DNA of 64,000 nt, from the IMG/VR virus record IMGVR_UViG_3300047335_000079, positions 1 to 64,000 of that record. The stretch is one strand, 5' to 3'. A program made the position numbers and the translations under genes. The notes below the pieces were generated by a model. That model was not told the origin of the DNA. It did not search any database and saw only the letters and a list, made by a program, of their open reading frames with translations. Origin of the DNA: a virus. Below are positions 38,925-46,205 of this stretch, in pieces. Position 1 is the first letter of the stretch. Every line of letters begins with the position of its first letter.

Positions 38925-39591
38925 TATGTTACTGCACGCTTGCCTTGCCCTCCAGGCAACTCTACACCATTTTTAAATCCTTACACCATTTTCGGGCGTT
39001 TTTAAGATGGTGTAAGAAGATTGTGTAGGAACCGAAAACCGCGTGGTTACGCGGTTTTTTGAGCAAGGCAAGCGTGGTTTCTACACTATTACACCATTTC
39101 TAGAGTAGGTGCGGCGTTTTGCATAGGTAGGGGCTCTAATGTAACGTTAATGAGTGATTTCCTCGCGTTATGCGATCACCCTTATATAATAGTGTAATAG
39201 TGTAGGAAACACCTATCTATCTATCTATATATAGGGACTTTCACCCATTTTCCCTCGTGAAACACGGTTGCTCTGCCCACCGGACCAAGCCTTACACAAT
39301 GTTTTAAAATCGTGTAGGAACAGCCCCAGATGGTGCAAGAGCCCGTCAGATCGTGTAAGAACTCTGCGTTGCAAAGTTCAACGTGCAAAGCACAAAGTAC
39401 CCATGCACAAAGAGCCTCGCAAGCGCGTCCAAGGTACCAGAACACCCTGGCCCACCCTATCGCCCGTCTGGAGACAATCTAGACCACTTTACGGCCTATT
39501 CGGGACAATGGGTGCTACGAACCGTGCGGGATTAGTAACCGCCGACCGGACGAAGTTGCATCGCCCCCGGTTCGTAGCACACCTATTTCGC
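38925..39591. other. Iteron-like AT-rich intergenic region, candidate replication origin
   Basis: No convincing gene. Five direct copies of a GATnGTGTARGAAC-like iteron start near 39006, 39019, 39308, 39328 and 39348. Inverted copies occur near 38961, 38980, 39078 and 39290. Between them are a perfect hairpin (39034-39061), an AT-rich stretch with CTAT repeats (39212-39234) and TATATAAT. The arm TTTCTACACTATTACAC (39078-39094) is repeated inverted at 39192-39209. This looks like a replication origin or a multi-site regulator region. From 39363 to 39591 only short repeats of CGTGCAAAGCACAAAG are seen. Confidence 0.55.
39034..39062. terminator. Hairpin with T-tract, likely terminator
   Basis: GAAAACCGCG-TGGTTA-CGCGGTTTTTTG: 9-bp stem with A-run on one side and T-run on the other, so it can terminate in either direction. 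Lies in the iteron region. Confidence 0.65.
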
Positions 39592-39822
39592 TTATTCTGG
39601 GCAATCGCGTTGTGCCTTGCGTTTGGACTCCGCGTGCAAAGCACAAAGATATTGTGACCCACCCGTGGGGAGATCGACCTCCGTGATTGCGCGGTTAGGA
39701 CAGTCGAACTCATAGCACGGATGCCGCTTGGCCTCCGCCACCCGTGCAAAGAGGCGCTGCTCGAAGGTCCGATAATCAACGGGCTTGGAATTGGGCCTTC
39801 GCCCCGCGCGCGCCCTACCCAA
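39592..39822 (-). CDS. Small Cys/His protein
   Basis: 76 residues, TTG start. Helical YRTFEQRLFARVAEAKRHP then CYEFDCPNRAITEV and YLCALHAESKRK: a Cys-Cys...Cys-x2-His zinc pattern with basic tail. The 3' part contains a copy of the CGTGCAAAGCACAAAG repeat. Confidence 0.55.
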   Translation of the reverse strand: MGRARAGRRPNSKPVDYRTFEQRLFARVAEAKRHPCYEFDCPNRAITEVDLPTGGSQYLCALHAESKRKAQRDCPE

Positions 39823-39904
39823 CTTGAATCAACTTTGGGCGACGCACAACGTAGCAAGGTGCCACGTCGAAAGTTAAAAGTTTGCGGCGTTCTTCGCGCG
39901 TCAT
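39815..39904 (-). CDS. Very small basic protein (29 residues)
   Basis: ATG 39904 overlaps the previous stop (ATGA). TREERRKLLTFDVAPCYVVR. Support comes from coupling only. Confidence 0.4.
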   Translation of the reverse strand: MTREERRKLLTFDVAPCYVVRRPKLIQVG

Positions 39905-40095
39905 TTCAGACACTCCGCACACCCATGCGGGGCGATGCGGGGCTTCCCTGGGCAAGCGGAGCACTCACCCATCGAAAGCTGGAAATAGAACGCAGCGACC
40001 GCAGTAGCGGTGCGCGCCATTTCAAGTTTTCGCTCGGCCTGGACTTCGGCCTCGAAGGCCGCAAGGTAGGCCTCGCGCGCTTGTGTTTTGGTCAT
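39901..40095 (-). CDS. Small helical protein with C-terminal Cys cluster
   Basis: 64 residues from ATG 40095 (ATGA overlap). A long helix (TKTQAREAYLAAFEAEVQAE) then GECSACPGKPRIAPHGCAEC, a CxxC...CxxC zinc knuckle. No family recognised. Confidence 0.55.
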   Translation of the reverse strand: MTKTQAREAYLAAFEAEVQAERKLEMARTATAVAAFYFQLSMGECSACPGKPRIAPHGCAECLK

Positions 40096-40232
40096 ACACC
40101 CTCCCAAGGGGGTAGGTCGGTCGCGTCGTTGAGCGCGACGAGATCAGCGTTGAGCGACTTTAAACGGATGCCGAATAGGGCGAACCCTATGGCGATCGCG
40201 CGTAAAACTTGAATTAAGGGTCGGTCGATCAT
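40092..40232 (-). CDS. Small membrane protein (46 residues)
   Basis: ATG 40232 overlaps the previous stop. IQVLRAIAIGFALFGIRL is a membrane helix; the tail NADLVALNDATDLPPWEG is acidic. Confidence 0.5.
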   Translation of the reverse strand: MIDRPLIQVLRAIAIGFALFGIRLKSLNADLVALNDATDLPPWEGV

Positions 40233-40357
40233 GGATTACCCCATTCGCGCACGACAACGCCCCCGAAAAGGCGTGCGTAACGCTCGGCGTCCGAGCGAGA
40301 GTTAAATCTCCGTGCTTTGTACTTTGCACCTAGCACGCGGTAGCTGCCGGGTGCCAC
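40229..40357 (-). CDS. Small basic protein (42 residues)
   Basis: GTG directly after the previous stop. YKARRFNSRSDAERYARLFG followed by GVVVREWGNP resembles a half SPOR-like or small nucleic-acid-binding fold. Coupled downstream by ATGA. Confidence 0.45.
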   Translation of the reverse strand: MAPGSYRVLGAKYKARRFNSRSDAERYARLFGGVVVREWGNP

Positions 40358-40561
40358 CTAGGGCTCCGAGAGGGCGAGGATGTGCTCCGCCTCGGTGATC
40401 GCGCGTTCGAGGTGCGCTGCAACCTTGTCCCCGTAGGGGAGTGATTGCATGGCGTTGGCGATGCGGCACAGCGTGTGGATATCGTGCCCGAGAATTTGTC
40501 GCTGGGCCTCGGGTATTTCAAGCCCGGTCGGCGTTGCGAGAACGTCGCAGAGGCGGCACAT
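40358..40561 (-). CDS. Small hypothetical protein
   Basis: 67 residues. MCRLCDVLATPTGLE then helices with GHDIHTLCRIANAMQSLPYG. The opening CxxC and later Cys may form a metal site. Starts right at the upstream stop. Confidence 0.55.
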   Translation of the reverse strand: MCRLCDVLATPTGLEIPEAQRQILGHDIHTLCRIANAMQSLPYGDKVAAHLERAITEAEHILALSEP

Positions 40562-40747
40562 CTAGGCGGTCTCCTCAAGAAAGTAGGCGACCAGGCGCGT
40601 CCAATACGCGATCGCAAAGGCCTCGTCGTAGGTGCGCGTGTACCCGCGTTTCCGCAGGTCGGCTAGGAATTCGTCGCGCGTTTGGCCCATCCCGAAGGCG
40701 GCGCACGCGCGTTTGGCGATTACACTTTTTGCCGTGCTTTGATTCAT
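40562..40747 (-). CDS. Small helical protein
   Basis: 61 residues: KSVIAKRACAAFGMGQTRDE, FLADLRKRGYTRTYDEAFAI. The start overlaps the previous stop (TAATG). No family recognised. Confidence 0.5.
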   Translation of the reverse strand: MNQSTAKSVIAKRACAAFGMGQTRDEFLADLRKRGYTRTYDEAFAIAYWTRLVAYFLEETA

Positions 40748-40869
40748 TATCGCAGGGCCTCCAACTCGTTCGAGAGCTTCGCTGCGGAGATCAAGTCCCC
40801 GCGTTCGAGAGCGGCGCAGATCAGGGCGCGGAGATCACGCGCACGGATGCGGATTGCTTGCCGGTCCAC
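40747..40869 (-). CDS. Very small helical protein (40 residues)
   Basis: GTG 40869 shares its first base with the upstream stop. RQAIRIRARDLRALICAALE and GDLISAAKLSNELEALR form two helices. Coupled on both sides. Confidence 0.5.
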   Translation of the reverse strand: MDRQAIRIRARDLRALICAALERGDLISAAKLSNELEALR

Positions 40870-41150
40870 TAGCGCATCCCCTCGGCGATCTTGAAACGTT
40901 TGGCATCGCCGTTACGGCGCGCAAAATTGTGAGACGCGTTCGCGACATTGGCGGCTTGGGCAAGGCTATGGCAGGTTGCGATTCTCTTCCAGCGACCAAG
41001 TTCATTGTCAACGCAAACGATCAGATTTCGCTTGCGGTTGATGAGGCCTCGCGGGCCACGCTCGGTGCGGTCGAGGATGGGGTACACGCTGTCCTGGCCC
41101 GTGATTTCAAGTTCCAGGACGTGGTACACGCGTTGCTTTGCTTTTGGCAT
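40869..41150 (-). CDS. Hypothetical protein
   Basis: 93 residues: YHVLELEITGQDSVYPILDR, RNLIVCVDNELGRWKRIATC, then a helix SLAQAANVANASHNFARRNG. Possibly a small alpha/beta domain. A GAAACGGAGTCGATC leader precedes the ATG, nearly identical to that of the next gene upstream. Confidence 0.55.
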   Translation of the reverse strand: MPKAKQRVYHVLELEITGQDSVYPILDRTERGPRGLINRKRNLIVCVDNELGRWKRIATCHSLAQAANVANASHNFARRNGDAKRFKIAEGMR

Positions 41151-41182
41151 GATCGACTCCGTTTCTGTGCCGAGTGAAGTTT

Positions 41183-41410
41183 TTAGGCGTCCAATCCCAG
41201 AACGTTTGAAGTGTCGAATTTTGCGTCCAGGGTGTTCGACCGCACGACCGCATAAACGTTGAACGTTCCTGCATTTTTCGTCATGGTAGCCGCGAAGCGT
41301 TCGGCCTGTTTTTTCGTGTTGAACGTTGCCGAAACGGAGTAGCCAGCATTGCCTCCGCCGTTTAGCGTCCAGGTGACGGAATCAAAGGAGGTAACAGCAT
41401 ACTTTTTCAT
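41183..41410 (-). CDS. Hypothetical SPOR-like small protein
   Basis: 75 residues: YAVTSFDSVTWTLNGGG, AGYSVSATFNTKKQAERFAA, GTFNVYAVVRSNTLDA. The strand-helix-strand layout with a KKQAERFAATM helix resembles a small repeat fold. The first gene of the leftward unit; leader GAAACGGAGTTGATCT. Confidence 0.55.
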   Translation of the reverse strand: MKKYAVTSFDSVTWTLNGGGNAGYSVSATFNTKKQAERFAATMTKNAGTFNVYAVVRSNTLDAKFDTSNVLGLDA

Positions 41411-42047
41411 AGATCAACTCCGTTTCTTTGTGCTATGTACGAAGCACGGGGGCCTTGCGACCCCCCGTGCTCGGTTAAAGTGTAACGATCATTTGTCTTC
41501 CCTACTGCACCCTGACCCCTCGTCCGCGTTATCCCCGCTTGCAGGCGACCGCATTGTAAGAGCGTACCTGCGCCGATTCGGTTGGTGCTTGGCTTCGGTT
41601 GCTAACCTTCGCATCGTGCGTTGGCGAGTCCCTTATCCCTGTCGAGGCACCTGTCGGTGTTCCCCCCTGCGTTAAGGCGTCAGCCCGTTGCAGTTCCTGA
41701 CCGTCCCCCCTCCCCACAGATCGTGGGCTCTCTCAGGTCGGTCCATGAAGTGGCACCTTGCGTTTGCGACTGCTTCGCCCCGCCCGCTACTGTCCACCGC
41801 ACGAGAAAACTTCAGACTTAGATCGTTGACTGTCGTCCTGGTCTTGCTGAACCGTTCGTTCAGTGACCGTTTCCATGTCCTTAGTATGACAGGTCCAGAT
41901 TCGACTTTCCATTAAAAAGAGAGGGTCTATACCCCTTTTTGAGGCGGCCGGCTCTCCACTCCGCACCCTTAGAGAATTTTCAAAAAGGGTTGTGATATCA
42001 CAAGAAAAATTGGCCTAAATCCCATTGCCAAAAATCAAAAAGGGTGG
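41411..42047. other. Divergent control region without convincing genes
   Basis: Lies between leftward genes (from 41410) and the rightward operon (from 42061). Contains a perfect 10-bp hairpin AGCACGGGGG/CCCCCGTGCT (41443-41471), about 450 nt with only weak minus-strand frames (29-62 codons), two CAAAAAGGG elements here (41981 direct, 41933 inverted), and the perfect palindrome TTGTGATATCACAA (41990-42003). A third CAAAAAGGG sits in the promoter at 42036-42044. Probably the early/late switch region or an operator cluster. Confidence 0.5.
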
Positions 42048-42053
42048 TACAAT
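42025..42053 (+). promoter_or_regulatory. Promoter TTGCCA-17-TACAAT, leaderless start
   Basis: -35 TTGCCA (42025-42030), spacer containing CAAAAAGGGTGG, -10 TACAAT (42048-42053), then 7 nt to ATG 42061. Drives the rightward operon with the DNA methyltransferase. Confidence 0.7.
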
Positions 42054-42060
42054 GGGTCCC

Positions 42061-42309
42061 ATGAGCTTACCGACCAAAGCCGAAGTGCTCGCCTACTACG
42101 ATGGCCAGCCGCACAAACACAAAACAAGTAAGGGCTTTGAGAGGGGGTCAGTCGCTCGCGCGGTCTATATCGACTGGTTTGTCAACCAAATCCCCGATGG
42201 CTTCACCTCACCGCGCGGCCATGCGCGCACGAGCCGCCAAGATAAGCGCTTTGCGGCCCTTTACACCCTCGAAAGGGCCCTCTACGACCGCGCACGAGGC
42301 AAAATCTAG
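42061..42309 (+). CDS. Hypothetical protein, leaderless first gene of rightward operon
   Basis: 82 residues from ATG 42061, 7 nt after the -10; an in-frame ATG at 42052 overlaps the -10 and is unlikely. SLPTKAEVLAYYDGQPHKHK and DKRFAALYTLERALYDRARG are soluble and basic. Stop overlaps the next GTG (TAGTG). No family recognised. Confidence 0.6.
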   Translation: MSLPTKAEVLAYYDGQPHKHKTSKGFERGSVARAVYIDWFVNQIPDGFTSPRGHARTSRQDKRFAALYTLERALYDRARGKI

Positions 42310-42593
42310 TGGTAAACCTTGATCTCATCGAGCAAATGGTCAAAAAGGGCGCGAAAGTCGTGCTTTTTTACCCCGAGAACCGCCACGACGGTGCTCTGGA
42401 GCCCTATTTGTCGTATTCTGCGGTCATTTTGGGGCCCCACTCGACCGATACCACCCAACTTTCGACCACAGCCAAGATCGCCGAGGCTGCTTTTAAGGGC
42501 CAACGCGACCTCGCTCGCGCCCAGCGGGAGTCCTCAATTAACCGCCTCGGTCAACTCGTCACCCAGGAGATTTACGGTGTCACTCACAACTAG
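42309..42593 (+). CDS. Hypothetical protein
   Basis: 94 residues, GTG start. VNLDLIEQMVKKGAKVVLFY then a Pro-rich loop and helix TAKIAEAAFKGQRDLARAQR. No family recognised; an AGGAG site for the next gene lies in its 3' end. Confidence 0.55.
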   Translation: MVNLDLIEQMVKKGAKVVLFYPENRHDGALEPYLSYSAVILGPHSTDTTQLSTTAKIAEAAFKGQRDLARAQRESSINRLGQLVTQEIYGVTHN

Positions 42594-42810
42594 CGAGCGC
42601 AAAGAAAAACGCAAACTCCTCGCCGAGTCCCTCGATGACCTTCTCAACTCCATCGAGCAAGAGGGCAAAAAAGGCTTCATTGCGCCCACCACGACCGCGC
42701 TCATCGGCATTGGGGCCGAGACTGCGATTCTCGAACTTCTCTACCACCAAAACGAGCGCATCATTGAGTTGCTTGAAAAAATCTCCGAGCAAGGCGGGTT
42801 GAGTAGCTAA
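42577..42810 (+). CDS. Hypothetical protein with hydrophobic centre
   Basis: 77 residues from GTG 42577 with AGGAG 8 nt upstream. KEKRKLLAESLDDLLNSIEQ helix, then TTTALIGIGAETAILELLYH and EKISEQGG. The central stretch may be a short membrane-associated helix. Confidence 0.5.
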   Translation: MSLTTSERKEKRKLLAESLDDLLNSIEQEGKKGFIAPTTTALIGIGAETAILELLYHQNERIIELLEKISEQGGLSS

Positions 42811-42995
42811 TGGAATTTGGTCTCTACTTTCACCTCTTTGTCGCGCTACTCGCATTTGGCGTCAACCTCACAGTCGCCATTCGGAACTATGAGTATCCCG
42901 CGCGGTTCTGGGCCTGCTTTTTCTTTGCGGCTTTTTCGGCTACCTACGCAGTGGGCATTACTTTGCACCTTGTACGTGAGGTCGTGTTTCACTAA
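42810..42995 (+). CDS. Small two-helix membrane protein
   Basis: 61 residues. FGLYFHLFVALLAFGVNLTV and FWACFFFAAFSATYAVGITL are membrane helices. TAATG overlap upstream and downstream. Confidence 0.55.
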   Translation: MEFGLYFHLFVALLAFGVNLTVAIRNYEYPARFWACFFFAAFSATYAVGITLHLVREVVFH

Positions 42996-43282
42996 TGCCC
43001 TTTAGTCTCGACGAATTCTCCCTTGACGAGCACCAACTCAAAGTTCTCGGAGACCTCAACTTGCGCCCCGGACAGCGCGATACCCTCAAGCGCGCAGGGG
43101 CCCTGTTCACCGAAGCCATTTCGTACTTCCACCAACTCGGGGACGCCGCAGTTGGGGACGAAAAAACCAAACTTCTCTACAACCGCAACAACGCCTACGA
43201 GCGCGCTCGGCTGTGCTTCCAACTCGCGGGGGAGCCGGAGCTTGACGAAGGGCTCGCGGCTTTCTGGAGGGCGTTGGAGTGA
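42995..43282 (+). CDS. Hypothetical helical protein
   Basis: 95 residues: LDEHQLKVLGDLNLRPGQRD, GALFTEAISYFHQLGD, NNAYERARLCFQLAGEPEL. TPR-like pairing of helices is possible. The end overlaps the methyltransferase start by 4 nt. Confidence 0.5.
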   Translation: MPFSLDEFSLDEHQLKVLGDLNLRPGQRDTLKRAGALFTEAISYFHQLGDAAVGDEKTKLLYNRNNAYERARLCFQLAGEPELDEGLAAFWRALE

Positions 43283-44409
43283 AAGTAATCGACCTTTTCG
43301 CAGGTATGGGCGGCTGGGACCTAGCCGCGCGTGAACTCGGGTTACGACCCCACTCCATCGAGTGGGACCCCATTATCACCGCGACCAATAACGCCGCTGG
43401 CGGCGACTGCATAACCGCTGACGTATCGAGTGTTCCCCTTGAAGGGCTGAAGTGTGATCTGCTCATCGCAAGCCCACCGTGTCAGTCATTCTCTATGGCA
43501 GGCAAGCGCGCGGGACTCTCGGACCCACGGGGCCAACTCGTGTGGGAGCCGCTGCGGTGGATTAAAGCGCTTCGCCCCGACTATGTAGCACTCGAACAGG
43601 TACCACCCGTGCTCCCCATTTGGCGCGAATATGGGGCTATTCTGCAAGAGCTAGGCTATTGCAGTTGGGCGGGCATCTTGCAGGCGGAAGCCTATGGCGT
43701 CCCCCAAACACGCAAGCGCGCTATTTTCATGGCACGCCGTGATAAAAACGGCGTGTTTCCACCTGCCCCTACGCACTCTAAATACTACTCCCACAACCCG
43801 ACTAAACTCGATGAGGGCGTCTTACCTTGGATTAGTATGGCCGAGGCTCTGGGGTGGGTGGGAGCCGAGCACCCCGCACCAACACTTGCGCTCTCCGGCT
43901 CCACATCACCCATTGGTGGCTCGGGCAGTCGCGCGGCATGGGAGGTGCGGACTCGTGGGGCGAGTGAGCGGCCCAACGATATCTTCTCTGCTGACGCCCC
44001 CGCGCGCACGGTCACGCACTCGGTGGACTATTGGGAGACTCGCCCTGCATCCACTATCGTAACGACGCGGCGCTCAAAAGACGGCATCATCGTGGGGCGT
44101 CAACTTCCCGAGGGTGAGCAGTCCAACCCCGAGCGTGGGTGGACCGCACGTCGGCCAAGCACCACGATTGTAGGCTCGTTCTCACCCGATATCGTCGCGC
44201 CACCCACCTACCGCAAGGCAGGCGATGGCCCGCGCCAGAATCAAAAGGGTGGTGTGAAGATCACACTTCAACAGGCACTAATCTTGCAGGGCTTCCCACC
44301 CGACTACCCCGTGATGGGCAAAAAGACCAAGCAGTTCTTGCAAGTCGGCAACGCTATCCCACCACCCTTGGCTTTGGCCATTCTCAAGGCACTGATAGTG
44401 AAAAAATGA
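43279..44409 (+). CDS. C5-cytosine DNA methyltransferase
   Basis: 376 residues. Motif I IDLFAGMGGWDLAARE, motif IV SPPCQSFSMAG (catalytic Cys), motif VI EQVPPVL (variant of ENV), motif VIII QTRKRAIFMAR and motif X QVGNAIPPPLALAIL. A target-recognition region of about 130 residues lies between VIII and X. It should methylate cytosines, most likely to shield phage DNA; no cognate restriction enzyme is adjacent. GTG start overlapping the upstream stop. Confidence 0.9.
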   Translation: MKVIDLFAGMGGWDLAARELGLRPHSIEWDPIITATNNAAGGDCITADVSSVPLEGLKCDLLIASPPCQSFSMAGKRAGLSDPRGQLVWEPLRWIKALRPDYVALEQVPPVLPIWREYGAILQELGYCSWAGILQAEAYGVPQTRKRAIFMARRDKNGVFPPAPTHSKYYSHNPTKLDEGVLPWISMAEALGWVGAEHPAPTLALSGSTSPIGGSGSRAAWEVRTRGASERPNDIFSADAPARTVTHSVDYWETRPASTIVTTRRSKDGIIVGRQLPEGEQSNPERGWTARRPSTTIVGSFSPDIVAPPTYRKAGDGPRQNQKGGVKITLQQALILQGFPPDYPVMGKKTKQFLQVGNAIPPPLALAILKALIVKK

Positions 44410-44621
44410 GCCTCTTTGCCGAAACAACCAACGACCCACTCGTGCGCACACGCGAGGAGTTGGCCTGGGCCAACGAACGCTATATTGCGTACAAAGTACA
44501 TACGGAACAGTACATCAAAGAGCTGCGCGCGGAGTTGGCTGAACTCTCTCTGAAAACCTTTGAACTCCAAGCCGAAGTCGAACGCCACCGCGAAACGCTG
44601 GGCATTGTGAGGGGCTCGTAA
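44406..44621 (+). CDS. Small coiled-coil protein
   Basis: 71 residues from ATG 44406 (ATGA overlap). EQYIKELRAELAELSLKTFE and LQAEVERHRETLG form a long coiled coil. Followed by TAATG to the next gene. Confidence 0.55.
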   Translation: MSLFAETTNDPLVRTREELAWANERYIAYKVHTEQYIKELRAELAELSLKTFELQAEVERHRETLGIVRGS

Positions 44622-44719
44622 TGGGCATCGCACTAGGAGTCATCGCCACTTTGCTCGTAGTCGCTGGCCTGTGGCTCATCTTCCGCGCCATCGTAGTGTG
44701 GCTGTTTCGGATTGAGTAG
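44621..44719 (+). CDS. Very small membrane protein (32 residues)
   Basis: ATG shares bases with the previous stop (TAATG). GIALGVIATLLVVAGLWLIF is one membrane helix with a basic end (VVWLFRIE). The stop directly abuts the next ATG. Confidence 0.55.
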   Translation: MGIALGVIATLLVVAGLWLIFRAIVVWLFRIE

Positions 44720-44833
44720 ATGACTCTCGACCCCGTAACGCTCATCTTCATTGGTGGCGGATGTGTTATCCTTGGATGGCTTATCGCTTGTGCGTTGAAC
44801 TGGGCTATTGACCGCATCTTTGAGGAGAACTAA
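44720..44833 (+). CDS. Very small membrane protein (37 residues)
   Basis: LDPVTLIFIGGGCVILGWLI plus ACALNWAIDRIFEEN: one membrane helix and an amphipathic end. TAATG overlap with the protease gene. Confidence 0.55.
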   Translation: MTLDPVTLIFIGGGCVILGWLIACALNWAIDRIFEEN

Positions 44834-45633
44834 TGCCGCCTGCCCCACGTAAGCCCTTTGTCGAACGCTACCGCGCTACCCCCAAATACGGTCTGCGCCC
44901 CGGACCCGACCCCATGCGCGAGCATTATCCAAAGTTCAAAGCTTCCAATGTGACCAAGGTCAAGACCTTCTTCACGCCTAGCGTGAGCTACGACTACCTC
45001 TTTGGTCCGGTCTTTGACCAAGGCCAAGAGGGCTCGTGTGTGTCCAATGGGTCCGCCGCGCTGATGCTCGCCTATCGCTCCAAGCGCCAGCACGAAATCC
45101 TCATGCCGTCGCGCCGAGCGATCTACACCCAGGCCCTTCTCAACAACGACGAGCCTCTCGAAGATAGTGGCCTCAATGTGTCCGATGGGCTCACGGTGTG
45201 CGAAGCGGGCTATATCCCCGAAGCCCTTTGGCCGTATACGGGCATTGGGACGCCGACTTTCTTTGACACCCCACCCGCGAGCCTGTGGCGTAGCGACTTC
45301 CATTTGACCAACTATGCCACCGTTGCACCTGACGTTCTCTCGATGCAACGGGCGCTCGTCGCGCATGGCCCAATCATCATCGGCATCGCCTTTGCCAATG
45401 AGTGGATGAACACGGGCGAGGACGGCATCCTCATTGGTGACCCGACGCAGTTGACCGTCGATGGCGGGCATTGCATGGTCATCACCGGATATAAGTCAAT
45501 CGGCGGTGTCGTGCACTTTCGGGTGCGTAACTCCTGGGGCGCGGCCTGGGCCGACAACGGGTACTGCTGGCTCCCCGCAACCCTTGCTGGGTCGCAGTTC
45601 TGGCCTACGGACTTGTTCGTTGTTCAAGCCTGA
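44833..45633 (+). CDS. Papain-like (C1) cysteine peptidase
   Basis: 266 residues. VFDQGQEGSCVSNGSAALM carries the oxyanion Gln and catalytic Cys of papain-fold enzymes, TVDGGHCMVITGY the catalytic His, and FRVRNSWGAAWADNGYCWLP the Asn motif (NSWG). No propeptide or signal peptide is obvious apart from a 60-residue N-terminal extension. C1 peptidases are rare in phages of bacteria; possible roles are prohead maturation, host-protein shutoff or a virion component. Confidence 0.8.
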   Translation: MPPAPRKPFVERYRATPKYGLRPGPDPMREHYPKFKASNVTKVKTFFTPSVSYDYLFGPVFDQGQEGSCVSNGSAALMLAYRSKRQHEILMPSRRAIYTQALLNNDEPLEDSGLNVSDGLTVCEAGYIPEALWPYTGIGTPTFFDTPPASLWRSDFHLTNYATVAPDVLSMQRALVAHGPIIIGIAFANEWMNTGEDGILIGDPTQLTVDGGHCMVITGYKSIGGVVHFRVRNSWGAAWADNGYCWLPATLAGSQFWPTDLFVVQA

Positions 45634-45814
45634 ACAAGGTGAGGACCTGCTCCGCACCTATATCAACGCCTATGATAAACCCTGCGATCACCTCGCCACG
45701 CGCGCGTGCATCCAATGTCGCTACGAGCGACTTGAAAGTTACGCAGATGTGGCTGACGTGTTTATCGCCGAAACGCTCGCCCACCACGGGCCAGGGAAGT
45801 GTGTTGAACGATGA
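45620..45814 (+). CDS. Small zinc-type protein
   Basis: 64 residues from TTG 45620, overlapping the protease 3' end. DKPCDHLATRACIQCRYERL gives a C-x-H...CxxC zinc pattern. Overlaps the next gene by 4 nt. Confidence 0.5.
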   Translation: MFKPEQGEDLLRTYINAYDKPCDHLATRACIQCRYERLESYADVADVFIAETLAHHGPGKCVER

Positions 45815-46008
45815 AATACGTCTGCCCCTGGGGCCACGTCACCGAGCTTCGTCTGCCGGTGGTCCTGTACTTAGAGGACTACGCGGTGCCTGCTCCCTAC
45901 GTCCCCTGCACTCATTTTGTTGATCTCATCGACGGTGAGTGGCGCTTCAAGTGTGACCAGCGAGCTATCCCCGAGCACCACAATACGCCCCAGCGGGTGT
46001 GGGACTAA
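45811..46008 (+). CDS. Small Cys/His protein
   Basis: 65 residues. KYVCPWGHVTELRLP, VPCTHFVDLIDGEWRFKCDQ: CxxxH...CxH...C zinc pattern. TAATG with the next gene. Confidence 0.55.
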   Translation: MKYVCPWGHVTELRLPVVLYLEDYAVPAPYVPCTHFVDLIDGEWRFKCDQRAIPEHHNTPQRVWD

Positions 46009-46205
46009 TGGGCAACCCCGTAAGCCTCACGGTCTCTTATAGTCTGGGCGGAGCAGGCAAGCCCTGCTGGACCGTCGATGCGGGATTCGATTCGCATCTT
46101 GCGGCGTTTGATGTTATACTAACAGACGCAGATGGCAAATACACCGTCGTCCCATCCTGCAATCTCCACGTTGAACAACTCTTCGATAAGGAAAAAAACT
46201 CGTGA
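46008..46205 (+). CDS. Small beta-rich hypothetical protein
   Basis: 65 residues from ATG 46008. PVSLTVSYSLGGAGKPCWTV, GKYTVVPSCNLHVEQLFDKE. No family recognised. Overlaps the next gene by 4 nt. Confidence 0.5.
   Translation: MGNPVSLTVSYSLGGAGKPCWTVDAGFDSHLAAFDVILTDADGKYTVVPSCNLHVEQLFDKEKNS

Noticed and set aside
39221-39445. 74-codon minus-strand ORF in the iteron region
   Set aside because: It runs through iteron copies, has Cys-rich low-quality composition and no ribosome-binding site or coupled neighbour.
41529-41717. 62-codon minus-strand frame
   Set aside because: Low-complexity Gln/Thr/Gly-rich text with no ribosome-binding site or homology signal; left within the control region.
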